A stretch of DNA of 64,000 bases from NCBI RefSeq assembly GCF_900446215.1, contig NZ_UAQZ01000015.1, positions 248,001 through 312,000 of the forward strand, read 5' to 3'. The notes under the pieces were generated by a model. It did not search any database. It had not been told where the DNA came from and worked only from the letters and a program-made list of their open reading frames with translations. This document shows, piece after piece, positions 50,876 to 60,029 of this stretch (the first letter of the stretch is position 1; each line of letters begins with the position of its first letter). The DNA is from Burkholderia cenocepacia (GTDB lineage Bacteria; Pseudomonadota; Gammaproteobacteria; Burkholderiales; Burkholderiaceae). Made by a program: the position numbers and the translations under genes.

Positions 50876-51801
50876 CATTTTCTCCGGGTTAGGTCAAACT
50901 GTTCAAACTCGCGTGCCTTCGCACGCTGGTACGCGTCATACAGCGCCGCGAACACGGGGCCCGGCTTGCCGCCCTGCACGGGCAGATCGTCGAGCGACGT
51001 CACAGGCAGGATTTCCTTCGTGGCCGACGTCAGCATGATCTCGTCGGCCGAGCGCAGTTCGACCTCGCTGATCTCGCGCGCGACGAACCGAATCCCGCAT
51101 TCGTCGGCCAGCTGCTCGACCAGCGCGTAGCGGATCCCTTCGAGGATCTTGTTGCTGCGCGGCGGCGCGAACAGTTCGCCGTTCTTCACGATCCACACGT
51201 TCGACGACGAGCCTTCCGTCACGTTTTCGTCGCGCAGCTGGATCGTCTCGAACGCATCGCGCTCGGCCGCATGCTGCGCCATCAACACGTTGCCGAGCAG
51301 CGAGATCGACTTGATGTCGCAATGCAGCCAGCGACGGTCCTCGGCCGTCACGCAGCGCACGCCCTTCGCGCGCTCCTCTTCCGACGGCAGGCGCAGCGGG
51401 CTCGTCATCGCGAACACCGTCGGCACCGCGTTCGCCGGGAACGCGTGGCCGCGCTTCGCGACGCCGCGCGTCACCTGCAGGTAGACGAGCGCGTTGCCGT
51501 CGCCGAGGCCTTCGGCGTTCGCCGCGACCACCCGCTCGATCAACGCGCGCCAGCCCGCCGCATCGTGCGGGTTGTCGATGCCGATCTTCTTCAGGCTGCG
51601 CGCGAGCCGGTCCAGATGCTGTTCGATCCGGAACGGCACGTGCGCGCCGTCGTGCGCATAAACGGGGACGACTTCATACACGCCGTCGCCGAAGATGAAT
51701 CCGCGGTCGAGCACCGGCACACGGGCTTCGGACAGCGGCACCAGTTCCTCCTGCGCCGAGACGCTGAGGTAGACGATCGGTTCGAATTCGGCTTGGCTCA
51801 T
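50875..51801 (-). CDS. dat: D-amino acid aminotransferase-like protein, class IV
   Basis: A 308-residue PLP enzyme of fold type IV. 'PVLDRGFIFGDGVYEVVPVY' is the N-terminal motif, the PLP lysine is in 'CDIKSISLLGNVLM', and 'VTEGSSSNVWIV' follows. It resembles D-alanine aminotransferase, and lies between DUF493 and a D-Ala carboxypeptidase, so D-alanine handling is a reasonable inference. A branched-chain or 4-amino-4-deoxychorismate activity is not excluded. Confidence 0.85.
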   Translation of the reverse strand: MSQAEFEPIVYLSVSAQEELVPLSEARVPVLDRGFIFGDGVYEVVPVYAHDGAHVPFRIEQHLDRLARSLKKIGIDNPHDAAGWRALIERVVAANAEGLGDGNALVYLQVTRGVAKRGHAFPANAVPTVFAMTSPLRLPSEEERAKGVRCVTAEDRRWLHCDIKSISLLGNVLMAQHAAERDAFETIQLRDENVTEGSSSNVWIVKNGELFAPPRSNKILEGIRYALVEQLADECGIRFVAREISEVELRSADEIMLTSATKEILPVTSLDDLPVQGGKPGPVFAALYDAYQRAKAREFEQFDLTRRK

Positions 51802-51849
51802 GGCTATGACAGATGGGGATGAAGTCGTGAAAACAAAGGCCCGTCGTGC

Positions 51850-53160
51850 TTACTTCTTCTTGCTGAACATCAGCAGGATCGAGTCCCAGATACGTCCGAA
51901 GATACCCGCTTCCGGCACGGCCTGCAGCGCGACGACCGGGAATTCGGACAGCGTCTTGCCGTCGGCGACGATCTTCACGGTGCCGACCTGCTGGCCTTCC
52001 GCGAGCGGCGCGATCAGCGGCGCGTTCACGTCGACTTCGGTCTTGACCTTGTCGCCGAGGCCGCGCGGCACGGTCGCCCACTGGTCGCCCTTCACGCCGA
52101 CCTGCACGGTGTTGTCCTTGCCCTTGTAGATGCGCGGCGTCGAGATCGCCTGGCCGCCCTTGAACAGGCGCACCGAATCGAACGCGCTGTAGCCGTAGTT
52201 CAGCATCTTCATGCTGTCCTGCGTGCGGTCGTTTTCCTTCTGTTCGCCCATCATCACCGACACGAGACGGCGCTGGCCGTCGACACCCGGGATCGCGCGC
52301 TTCGCCGATGCGATCAGGCAGAAGCCGGCCGCCTGCGTATGGCCCGTCTTCAGGCCGTCGACCGTCGGGTCGAGCCACAGCAGCCGGTTGCGGTTGCCCT
52401 GGCGGATGTTGTTGTACTTGAATTCCTTCTCCGAGAAGATGCCGTAGTACTGCGGAAAATCGCGGATCAGGTGCGCGGACAGCTTCGCGAGGTCGCCGGC
52501 CGTCGTGTAGTGGTTCGGGTCGGGCATGCCGTTCACGTCGGCGAAGTGCGTGCCCTTCATGCCGAGACGCGCCGCCTCGTCGTTCATCAGCGTGACGAAC
52601 TGCCCTTCGCTGCCGCCGACGAGTTCGGCCAGCGCGATCGCGGCATCGTTGCCCGACTGGATGATCATCCCGTACACGAGGTCGTGCACGGACACCGGCT
52701 TGTTCGCCTCGATGAACATGCGCGACTCGTCGCGGCCGACGCGGCGCACCGCGTCGCTCGGCGTGACGATCTGCTCCATCGAGATCTTCTTCTTGTCGAG
52801 CGCCTCGAACACGAGGTACGCGGTCATCAGCTTCGTCAGCGACGCCGGCTCGACGCGTTCGTCCGCATTGCCCGATGCGAGCACCGTGTTGCTCGTCGCG
52901 TCGACGAGCACCCACGAGCGCGCGTTCACGCCCGGCGGCGGCACCGCGCCCGGCATGTAGGTCGCGGGCGCGCCGGTGAACTGCTCGGCGGCCGGCGCCG
53001 CATGCGCGGCCTTGGCCTTGGCGGCCGGCTTCGCCTCGGCGACGACGATCGTCGACGCGAGCGCGACGGGCAGCATCACGCCGAGCGCGACGTTGCGCGC
53101 GGCGGTGCCGAAGGCGATGGAGGAAGCGAGGGACTTGAGGCCTTGGGAAGACAGACGCAT
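51850..53160 (-). CDS. dacC: D-alanyl-D-alanine carboxypeptidase, PBP5/6 type
   Basis: A 436-residue penicillin-binding protein. After a long signal region, the active-site motifs are SLTK (Ser107), SGN ('IIQSGNDAAIALAELV') and KTG ('VDGLKTGHTQAAG'). A C-terminal beta domain ends with an amphipathic anchor ('IWDSILLMFSKKK'). It trims the last D-Ala from peptidoglycan stems. The Ala/Lys-rich segment (residues 42-60) between signal and domain is unusual. Start ATG at 53160. Confidence 0.93.
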   Translation of the reverse strand: MRLSSQGLKSLASSIAFGTAARNVALGVMLPVALASTIVVAEAKPAAKAKAAHAAPAAEQFTGAPATYMPGAVPPPGVNARSWVLVDATSNTVLASGNADERVEPASLTKLMTAYLVFEALDKKKISMEQIVTPSDAVRRVGRDESRMFIEANKPVSVHDLVYGMIIQSGNDAAIALAELVGGSEGQFVTLMNDEAARLGMKGTHFADVNGMPDPNHYTTAGDLAKLSAHLIRDFPQYYGIFSEKEFKYNNIRQGNRNRLLWLDPTVDGLKTGHTQAAGFCLIASAKRAIPGVDGQRRLVSVMMGEQKENDRTQDSMKMLNYGYSAFDSVRLFKGGQAISTPRIYKGKDNTVQVGVKGDQWATVPRGLGDKVKTEVDVNAPLIAPLAEGQQVGTVKIVADGKTLSEFPVVALQAVPEAGIFGRIWDSILLMFSKKK

Positions 53161-53668
53161 GATCGATTCAGGCTGATGGCAGAAAGTGCGGTGCGAAACG
53201 CGCAGGGTTGAACGGCAAGGCGGCGGGCGTGTCGGGCACTCGCCCGACACCGTCGGGCGACGCGAAACGCGCCGGTTGGACTCGTGCGGACGCGTTCGGT
53301 TCGCGGCCGTCGCGAGCGGGCGGACAGGCGGCGAAACGAGCGCGGCATGGGCCCAGCCGGGCCGCGGGCGACGCGGAATGCGGCCATTATACGTGGCCAC
53401 GAACGGCGTTTTCGCGAACCTGGCAGCGGACGCCCGCATACCGGCTGCGAGAGCATAGCGTGGAGACGCGGCGAACACGTGCGCTCGAAGCCGCGCGAAA
53501 GGCACGCGCAGGCGGTGTGCAAGTCGCGTTGCACCGCGATGCCGTAGCCGGCGCACCGCGCTGTGCGGCGCGCTGTCGCGTGAAGTTTCGGGAAGGGTCG
53601 CGCATCGTCCGGCCGGGGCCGATGCGCGGTACGGGCCGCCGGCTCCTACGCCGACGCCCGCATGGCGG
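53161..53668 (-). other. 508-bp gap upstream of dacC
   Basis: No convincing gene. On the minus strand a TATAAT (53386-53391) lies about 225 bp upstream of dacC and is a candidate -10; no good -35 is visible. Between it and the gene is an inverted repeat, GTGTCGGGC/GCCCGACAC with a 4-base loop (53229-53250), which would form in the dacC leader. The rest is GC-rich with no other clear element. Confidence 0.45.
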
Positions 53669-54313
53669 CTAGCGCCACGCGTCGACGATGATGCGCTTCA
53701 GCACGTGCAGCTTGCGATGGAGGAAATGCTCGGCGCCGGGGATCACGACGACGGGCAGCTCCTGCGGCCGCGCCCAGTCGTACACCGATGCGATCGGCAC
53801 CGTGTCGTCGGTTTCGCCGTGGATCACGAGCGTGTTCTCGGGCACGTCGGCCACTTGCCAGCGGCTCGCGGCCGTGCCGACGAACACCATCCGCTCGATC
53901 GTCTCGCCCGCATCGCGCAACCGCTTCGCGACGTGCGACAGCACGAAGGTGCCGAACGAGAAGCCCGCGAGCACGAGCGGCAGGTCCGCATACGCGGGCT
54001 GCGCGCGCATGTGCGCGAGCACCGCGAGGAGATCGTCGGCCTCGCCCGTGCCGTTGTCGTGCACGCCTTCGGTCGCGCCGACGCCACGGAAATTCGACCG
54101 GTAGACGACGTAGTTCAACTGCACGAGCGTGCGCGCGAGCGTCTGCGCGACCTTGTTGTCCATCGTGCCGCCGAACAGCGGATGCGGATGCGCGACGAGC
54201 GCGATGCCGCGTGGCGCGGCGCCGCCTTCGCGCACGGCGTCGGGCAGGTCGACCGCGATTTCGATCTGGCCGATCGGGCCCGCGATCAGCGATTTCTGCG
54301 TATGAACGTTCAT
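53669..54313 (-). CDS. Alpha/beta hydrolase
   Basis: A 214-residue hydrolase. 'ALVAHPHPLFGGTMDNKV' carries the oxyanion-type HPHP motif, the nucleophile elbow is 'LAGFSFGTFVLS' with Ser, and the acid and base appear in 'IHGETDDTVPI' and 'GAEHFLHRKL'. It belongs to the small cytosolic hydrolases annotated as DUF-type or KANL3/Tex30-like. The substrate is unknown. It is 13 bp after the ferredoxin gene. Confidence 0.85.
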   Translation of the reverse strand: MNVHTQKSLIAGPIGQIEIAVDLPDAVREGGAAPRGIALVAHPHPLFGGTMDNKVAQTLARTLVQLNYVVYRSNFRGVGATEGVHDNGTGEADDLLAVLAHMRAQPAYADLPLVLAGFSFGTFVLSHVAKRLRDAGETIERMVFVGTAASRWQVADVPENTLVIHGETDDTVPIASVYDWARPQELPVVVIPGAEHFLHRKLHVLKRIIVDAWR

Positions 54314-54326
54314 TCGGCCGGCCCGC

Positions 54327-54644
54327 TCAGATCTTCAGGCGATCGACGACCTTGCCGTCGCGCAGGTGCGATTCGACGATCTCGTCGATGTCGGCCTGAT
54401 CGACGTACGTGTACCACGTGCCCTCCGGATACACGACCATCACCGGCCCTTCCTCGCAGCGGTCGAGGCAGCCGGCCTTGTTGATGCGGACCTTGCCCGG
54501 CCCCGCGAGGCCAAGTTCCTTCACGCGCTTTTTCGCGTATTCCTGCATGGTCTGTGCATCGCATTGCGCGCAGCTCGGACGTTCGGCGCCCGGGTCGCGC
54601 TGGTTCAGGCAGAAGAAGACGTGGTGCTGGTAGTAGGAATCCAT
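54327..54644 (-). CDS. Thioredoxin-like [2Fe-2S] ferredoxin
   Basis: A 105-residue protein. Cysteines at 12, 25, 59 and 63 ('HVFFCLNQ', 'RPSCAQCDA', 'AGCLDRCEEGP') give the thioredoxin-like ferredoxin pattern, as in NuoE C-terminal domains. 'VVYPEGTWYTYVDQADIDEIVESHL' is conserved. Probably an electron carrier; the partner is unknown. Start at the ATG at 54644, where the family N-terminus begins (SYYQHHVF). Confidence 0.9.
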   Translation of the reverse strand: MDSYYQHHVFFCLNQRDPGAERPSCAQCDAQTMQEYAKKRVKELGLAGPGKVRINKAGCLDRCEEGPVMVVYPEGTWYTYVDQADIDEIVESHLRDGKVVDRLKI

Positions 54645-54798
54645 GATGGTGACGAGCGGCCCGGCACGAGGCCGTGCGGAAAGAGGGGCGATGGATTGCC
54701 GTTGCGCGAGGCGGCAACGGAGGATGCGGACGATTATAGCGACCGACGCACGCGGCTGCCCGCGGCACGGCCGCCGCCGCACGGCCCGGACTGCGGCG

Positions 54799-55950
54799 TC
54801 AGCGGCGCAGCGCGGCCGGCAGCCACGCGTGCTCGACGCGCTGGCCGAGCCAGATCAGCGCCGCGTAGGGCCAGATCCACGCGAGCCAGCGCGCGAGGCT
54901 GTTGAAGTGCACGTAGCGCCCCTGCCGCCAGCCCGACAGCGTAAAGTCGAAGAACGGATTGACCGGCAGCAGGTTCACGAGCGCGACGCCGGCCAGCAGC
55001 GCGAGCGCCGCGAGCAGCGCGCGCCACGTCGCCGGCACGCGCAAGGCGACGAGCGCCGCCGCGAAGCCGAGCTCGATGCCGAGCCGCGCGCCGGGCGTCG
55101 CCCACACGACGACGAGGCCGGTGGCCGACTGCATGAAGGTCGCCGCGGCCTTCAGCACGAGCGTGGCGACCACCAGTGCGACCAGCAGCCGGATGCGCGG
55201 CGCGTGCGGGCGCATCGCGAGCGACGCGATCGCCAGCGCGGCGAACAGCATCAGCCCGCCGAGCATGGCTTCCCACGCCGAATCGGACAGCCAGCCGTCG
55301 ACCCGCTCGGGCCATTCGCTGACGCGCCAGGCGGCCGGCAGCCACGCGAGCACCGCGTCCTGCATCGACGCGTCGGCGCGCTCCCATAGCGCGGCCGGCC
55401 AGTCGCCGATGCCGAACAGGAACGGCGACGGAAACACGATCGCGAACGGCCACAGCGCGGCGAGCAGCAGCGGCGTCGACCCATCGGCTTCCAGCCACGC
55501 GAAGCGCAGCCGGCGCAACACGCCGCGGTCGAGCAGCGCGCCGGTGGCTGGCGCGGCGAGCGCCGCGCCCAGCAGCGCGCCGAACGCGTTGGCGCCGAGA
55601 TCGAGGTTCGACGCGACACGCGTCGGCAAATAGGTCTGCAGCGCTTCCATCGCGCCCGACAGCAGCACGCCGAGCCCGCCCGCGATCAGCGTCGCGGCCA
55701 CGCCGCGCCAGCGCGGATGCAGCGCGAGCACGCCGAGCGCGCCGAACGGCAGATAACCGAGCACGTTCGTGACCACGTCGAACGTCGTCACGTAGCGCTG
55801 CATCGGCGCGAACAGGTAATCGAACGGGCCGATGCCGAGCGCCGCCCAGCCGTCGAACGGATACAGCGACGCATAGACGATCAGCGCCGCATAGGCGGCA
55901 AATGCCTGCCGTGCGAGCGGTGACGCGCGATGCGGGCCCGGCACGTTCAT
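54799..55950 (-). CDS. VanZ family membrane protein
   Basis: A 383-residue protein with about 10 helices. The VanZ domain covers roughly residues 15-130 ('LIVYASLYPFDGWAALG', 'TNVLGYLPFGALGVL', 'EALQTYLPTRVASNLDLGANAFGALLGA'). The remaining ~250 residues are further helices not typical of short VanZ proteins. VanZ gives teicoplanin resistance in some Gram-positives; in Proteobacteria the role is unknown. It precedes the transport lipoprotein gene region read in the same direction. Confidence 0.85.
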   Translation of the reverse strand: MNVPGPHRASPLARQAFAAYAALIVYASLYPFDGWAALGIGPFDYLFAPMQRYVTTFDVVTNVLGYLPFGALGVLALHPRWRGVAATLIAGGLGVLLSGAMEALQTYLPTRVASNLDLGANAFGALLGAALAAPATGALLDRGVLRRLRFAWLEADGSTPLLLAALWPFAIVFPSPFLFGIGDWPAALWERADASMQDAVLAWLPAAWRVSEWPERVDGWLSDSAWEAMLGGLMLFAALAIASLAMRPHAPRIRLLVALVVATLVLKAAATFMQSATGLVVVWATPGARLGIELGFAAALVALRVPATWRALLAALALLAGVALVNLLPVNPFFDFTLSGWRQGRYVHFNSLARWLAWIWPYAALIWLGQRVEHAWLPAALRR

Positions 55951-55969
55951 CGCGGCTGCACGGCGTGCG

Positions 55970-56593
55970 TCACGGCGTGCCCGCGTACGCCTGCACGCCG
56001 ACCCACGCGGCGATCTGCGACACGAGTTCGTCGCTGGCCGCCGCGAGCGCGCGCGCACCGCCGGCGGCGTCGGGCGTGCTCGACGGCGCGCGCGCGACGA
56101 ACGTGCGCTGGCCGAGCACCTTGCCGTCGAGCATCAGCGTCGCGCGCGCGGTCACCGCGCCGTGGCTTTGCGACTGGCCGTCGAAGACCTGTTCGAATTC
56201 GCTGAGGTCGACCTTGAGGGTCGGCGCACGCACGCCATCGGCGCCTTCGAGCACCGTGCCACGCGACGACAGCGCGCCGCGCAGCCGCTGCGTGAGCAGT
56301 TGCGCGGGCGGCGCGGTCCAGCGGCTGTCGCGATAGACGGCCACGTGCTGCGCATCCGCGTACGCGAGCCGATACGCGAACTTGTCCGAGTCGAGCGCGT
56401 CGGGCGCGGCGACGTCGAGCACCTTCAGCGCGGGGCCCGAACCGGTGGTCGTCACCGACGACGCAGGCCCGAGGTCGTAGCGGATGTTCGACAGCACCGC
56501 GTCGTTGCCGGCGCAGCCGGCCGCCAGTGCGAGCGTCAGCACGGCCAGCGCGGCCGCGGCCGGGCGCAGCGCGCGGTCAAGGATTCGTGGCAT
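55970..56593 (-). CDS. ABC-type transport auxiliary lipoprotein (PqiC-like)
   Basis: A 207-residue lipoprotein with a signal ending 'LALAAGC' (Cys27). The mature part has 'YDLGPASS', 'AYADAQHVAVYRDSRWTAPPAQLLTQRL' typical of the PqiC/DUF330 family that pairs with MCE proteins. It should be in the outer membrane facing the periplasm and receive or pass lipids. AGGA lies 7 nt before the ATG at 56593. It is 83 bp after mlaD. Confidence 0.9.
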   Translation of the reverse strand: MPRILDRALRPAAAALAVLTLALAAGCAGNDAVLSNIRYDLGPASSVTTTGSGPALKVLDVAAPDALDSDKFAYRLAYADAQHVAVYRDSRWTAPPAQLLTQRLRGALSSRGTVLEGADGVRAPTLKVDLSEFEQVFDGQSQSHGAVTARATLMLDGKVLGQRTFVARAPSSTPDAAGGARALAAASDELVSQIAAWVGVQAYAGTP

Positions 56594-56676
56594 GGCGTAT
56601 TCCTGCATGATGTTTCCGGTTTCGATGGGCGTCATGACCCGGCCGTTTCCGGCTGGACCCTCGATGGGTTTGCGCT

Positions 56677-57606
56677 TCACTTCCCGGCCGCGGCACCCGG
56701 CCACACGAAGCCCGCTTCGCCGGGCCCCGGCGCCGCGCCGGGCGAACCGAACAACAGACTGCGCGGGTTGCGGCCGAGTTCACCGGCGACGTCCTTCAAT
56801 TGCCGCGACGCGTCGCCGACGCTGTCGGCCAGCGCATTGAAGCGCGGCAGCGTGTCGTACTGCACGCGCGCGTTGAGGCCGTTCAGCGCGACGCCGACCT
56901 GCTCGGCGGCCGTGCCGGCCTTGTTCAGATTTGACACGAGGGGCCCGTTCGGCTGCATCAGCGTGTTCGCCGACGCCATCGCGCGGTTCACCTCGTGCAT
57001 CGTCTCCGGCAGCGCGGTGACCGCCGGGCCGAGCTGCTTCGTCAGCGTCGCGGCGCCGTCGGCCGCGTGCTGCAGGCTTTCGGCGGTCGCGCGCAACTGC
57101 TCGCGCATCTCGGGCGACATCAGCGCGTTCGCGCTCTTCGCGGCCAGTTCGAGCTGCCGCAGCAGCACGTCGCCGCGCTCCTGGATCTGGTCGAACAGGC
57201 TCGGCCGCATCGGGATCTGCGCGATCGCCTTCGGCGACGACGGCAGCGGCGACAGATCGCGCCCCGTATCCTCCAACTGCACGAACGCGATGCCCGTCAC
57301 GCCCTGGAAGCCGAGGCTGCCGTAGGTCGACTGCGTAATCGGCGCGTCGTGATCGACGAGAATGCGGATCCGGATCTGACCCGGATGCGTGCGATCGAAG
57401 CCGATCGACTGCACCTTGCCGACGTCGAGGCCACGAAAGCGCACGGCCGCGTCCGGGAACAGCCCCGTCACGTTGGTGCGCGCGAGCAGGTCGTACGGCA
57501 CGCGCACGGTGCGGTCGACGTTGAACCAGAACACGGTGCCCGCGATCGCGAGCGTCAGCGCGATCGTGAACAGGCCGGCCCAGAACGCATGTGATTTGTT
57601 TTCCAT
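56677..57606 (-). CDS. mlaD: MlaD family MCE protein
   Basis: A 309-residue protein with an N-terminal membrane helix (about residues 8-28), one MCE domain ('LFPDAAVRFRGLDVGKVQSIGFD', residues about 50-125), and a long helical C-terminal region (residues 150-290). Short MlaD has about 180 residues; the long helical tail is closer to the PqiB/Ttg2C-like MCE proteins. It should form a periplasmic ring or tube for phospholipid transfer. Confidence 0.9.
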   Translation of the reverse strand: MENKSHAFWAGLFTIALTLAIAGTVFWFNVDRTVRVPYDLLARTNVTGLFPDAAVRFRGLDVGKVQSIGFDRTHPGQIRIRILVDHDAPITQSTYGSLGFQGVTGIAFVQLEDTGRDLSPLPSSPKAIAQIPMRPSLFDQIQERGDVLLRQLELAAKSANALMSPEMREQLRATAESLQHAADGAATLTKQLGPAVTALPETMHEVNRAMASANTLMQPNGPLVSNLNKAGTAAEQVGVALNGLNARVQYDTLPRFNALADSVGDASRQLKDVAGELGRNPRSLLFGSPGAAPGPGEAGFVWPGAAAGK

Positions 57607-57623
57607 TCGCGGGTTCCTTGCTT

Positions 57624-58538
57624 CTACAGCTCGACGCTCGACAGCGCCGGTTCGAGGGCCGCCTTCGGCAGCTTCGCGCGCCGCTCGGGCGGCAGCGCCT
57701 GCAATGCGCGGCGCCCGCGCAGCCCCAGGAAATACTCGTGGATGAACGGATGGTCGACGTTCGCGGCCTCCTCGACGGGCGCGGCGACCAGCACCTTGCG
57801 GTCGGCCAGCACCGCGACGCGCGTCGACAGCGCGACCATCGTGTCGAGGTCGTGCGTCACCATCACGACGGTCAGCCCGAGCGTGCGGTGCAGTGTCGCG
57901 ATCAGCTCGACGAATTCGTCGGACGCCTGCGGATCGAGGCCGGCCGTCGGCTCGTCGAGGAACAGCAGCTCGGGCTCCAGCGCGATCGCGCGCGCGATGC
58001 CGACCCGCTTGACCATCCCGCCCGACAGCGCGGCCGGCATCTTCGACGCGTGCTTGCACGGCAGCCCGACCATCTCGAGCTTCAGCATCACGATGTCGTG
58101 CAGCAGGTCCGGCGGCACGCGGCCGAGCTCGCGCAGCGGCTGCGCGACGTTGTCGAACACCGTCATCGACGAGAACAGCGCGCCCTGCTGGAACAGCATC
58201 CCCGAGCGCGTGCGCATCATCCGCGCGCTGGCGTCGTCGATCGTCGCCGTATCCTCGCCGAACACCTTGATCGTGCCCGACGTCGGCCGCTCCAGGCCGA
58301 GGATCTGGCGCACGAGCGTCGTCTTGCCGGAGCCCGAGCCGCCGACGATCGACACGATCTCGCCGCGCCGCACGTCGAAGTCGAGCTTCTGGTGAATGAT
58401 GTTGCGCCCGTAGCGCTTGGTCAGGTTGCGCACCTCGATCACGAGGTCGCCGGCATCGCCGGCCACGTCGGGCCGGGCGCCGACCGACCCGGCGCCGATG
58501 GCCGCGGCATGCGCGGTCGTTTCGTTCGATGCGTTCAT
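57624..58538 (-). CDS. mlaF: Mla-type ABC transporter ATP-binding protein
   Basis: A 304-residue ATPase. An N-terminal tail of ~30 residues precedes 'IEVRNLTKRYG'. Walker A is 'GGSGSGKTTLVRQILG', signature 'ALSGGMVKRVGIARAIAL', Walker B 'LLFLDEPTAGLDPQAS'. It powers lipid transport with MlaE. The C-terminus has a 35-residue extension ('RRALQALPPERRAKL') in place of a partner-binding tail. ATGA overlap of 4 nt with mlaE. Confidence 0.94.
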   Translation of the reverse strand: MNASNETTAHAAAIGAGSVGARPDVAGDAGDLVIEVRNLTKRYGRNIIHQKLDFDVRRGEIVSIVGGSGSGKTTLVRQILGLERPTSGTIKVFGEDTATIDDASARMMRTRSGMLFQQGALFSSMTVFDNVAQPLRELGRVPPDLLHDIVMLKLEMVGLPCKHASKMPAALSGGMVKRVGIARAIALEPELLFLDEPTAGLDPQASDEFVELIATLHRTLGLTVVMVTHDLDTMVALSTRVAVLADRKVLVAAPVEEAANVDHPFIHEYFLGLRGRRALQALPPERRAKLPKAALEPALSSVEL

Positions 58539-59659
58539 CCGAGCCCCACGTTCTGGAACAGGATCGCGAACACCGCGTCGGCGAGGATCACGACCGTGAT
58601 CGACGACACCACCGACGTGGTCGTGCCTTCGCCGAGGCTCTGCGAGTTCGCCTTGATCCGGAAGCCGAAATGGCACGCGACCAGCGCGATCAGCATGCCA
58701 AACACGACGCCCTTGCCGAGGCCGATGTACAGGTTCGCGATCGGCACCACGCCCGGCAGCGAGCGCACGAAGTAATTGACGTCGATGCCGAGCACGAACT
58801 TCGCGGCGATCGCGCCGCCCGTCAGCGCGATGATGTTGGTCCACATCACGAGCAGCGGCATCGCGACGCCGAGCGCGAGCACGCGCGGCAGGACCAGCCG
58901 CAGCCCGTGCGGGATGCCCATCACGCGCATCGCGTCGAGTTCCTCGGTCACGCGCATCACGCCGATCTGCGCGGTGATCGCCGAGCCCGAGCGGCCCGCG
59001 ACGAGGATCGCCGACAGCACGGGGCCGAGCTCGCGAATCACCGACAGCCCGAGGATGTTCACGATGTAGCGGTTCGCGCCGAACGTCTGCAACTGCTGCG
59101 CGGACAGGTAGCTCAGCACGATGCCGATCAGGAACGCGACGAGCGCGGTGATCGGCAGCGCCTGCGCGCCGGCGCTGTAGATGTTCGCCGAGGTTTCCCT
59201 CCACGGCATCGTCTGCGGGCGGCGCAGCACCGACAGCGCATCGAGGATCACGAGGCCGAACATCGCGATGCCGCCCTGCAGGTGTTCGCCGAACGAGAAG
59301 ATCGCCTGGCCGAGCCGCGTGACGGGATCGACGCGCACCACGCGCTCGGGCGCCTCGCGTTCGCTGTCGAGCCGCTCGATGCGCTCGAAGATCGTGCGCT
59401 GCGTGGCGCTCAGCGCGACGCCGGCCGGCAGCTTGCGGCCCCATACGCGCCACAGCGCCTGGCCGCCGACGTGGTCGAGCCGCTCGATGCCGGACAGATC
59501 CCATTCGCTCACGCGCCCGGTGGCGATGCTCGCGACGCGGCGCGCCACGGCGCCGCGATTGCGCGCGAGCGCGAGCGCGGTCCACTGGCCGGTCAGGCGC
59601 ACCGTCTGGCCCTGGCCGCCGACGTCGACCGACAGGCCGGGAGGAGTCTCGAAGTCCAA
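58535..59659 (-). CDS. mlaE: Mla-type permease with N-terminal STAS-like domain
   Basis: A 374-residue protein. Residues about 1-105 resemble a STAS domain ('TGRVSEWDLSGIERLDHVGGQALWRVWG'), and the rest is the MlaE permease with five or six helices ('FLIGIVLSYLSAQQLQTFGANRYIVNILGLSVIRELGPVLSAILVAGRSGSA' region). In E. coli the STAS protein MlaB is separate; here it is fused. The start is a TTG at 59659 with no ATG in frame near it; a TACAAT at 59693-59698 may be its -10. Confidence 0.9.
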   Translation of the reverse strand: MDFETPPGLSVDVGGQGQTVRLTGQWTALALARNRGAVARRVASIATGRVSEWDLSGIERLDHVGGQALWRVWGRKLPAGVALSATQRTIFERIERLDSEREAPERVVRVDPVTRLGQAIFSFGEHLQGGIAMFGLVILDALSVLRRPQTMPWRETSANIYSAGAQALPITALVAFLIGIVLSYLSAQQLQTFGANRYIVNILGLSVIRELGPVLSAILVAGRSGSAITAQIGVMRVTEELDAMRVMGIPHGLRLVLPRVLALGVAMPLLVMWTNIIALTGGAIAAKFVLGIDVNYFVRSLPGVVPIANLYIGLGKGVVFGMLIALVACHFGFRIKANSQSLGEGTTTSVVSSITVVILADAVFAILFQNVGLG

Positions 59660-60029
59660 GGGCAGGTTGTTTGCAAAAGGATGACAGCGGCCATTGTAGC
59701 GAACCGCCCGGCGCCGCGACGTGAGGATTTCCGTGTGGGCGGCGAGCTCGGGGCGCGAGCGGGGGCGCGCAGCCGGGGACGCCGGGCTGGCGGCGCGCAG
59801 CTGGGGCCGCCGCGCTCGGCGCGCGTGGTCGGGAGCGCCGGGCCGGGGCGCCGGCCGATCAGCCCGAAGCCGCCACGAGCCTGCCCGCCGCCGGCATCGC
59901 GACCTTTCATTGTTCCGTCACGTTTCCTTTCGATACTCTCACGCGCCGCACATCAGGCCGTCGGCGCGCCGCGCCGCCATTCGTGCGTATCTCGCGTTTC
60001 ATAAAACAGAACACCGAACAGGACAACCG
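59660..60029. promoter_or_regulatory. 370-bp divergent gap between mlaE and cpdB
   Basis: On the minus strand TACAAT (59693-59698) lies 34 bp upstream of the mlaE TTG start; its leader would be about 27 nt. For cpdB only a short AT-rich stretch near 59980-60020 is seen. The middle (59700-59880) is very GC-rich and holds no gene that I can support. Confidence 0.4.

Noticed and set aside
53208-53672. Plus-strand open frame of 154 codons in the gap before dacC
   Set aside because: Arg/Gly/Ala-rich without any hydrophobic core or motif; no ribosome site; probably non-coding.
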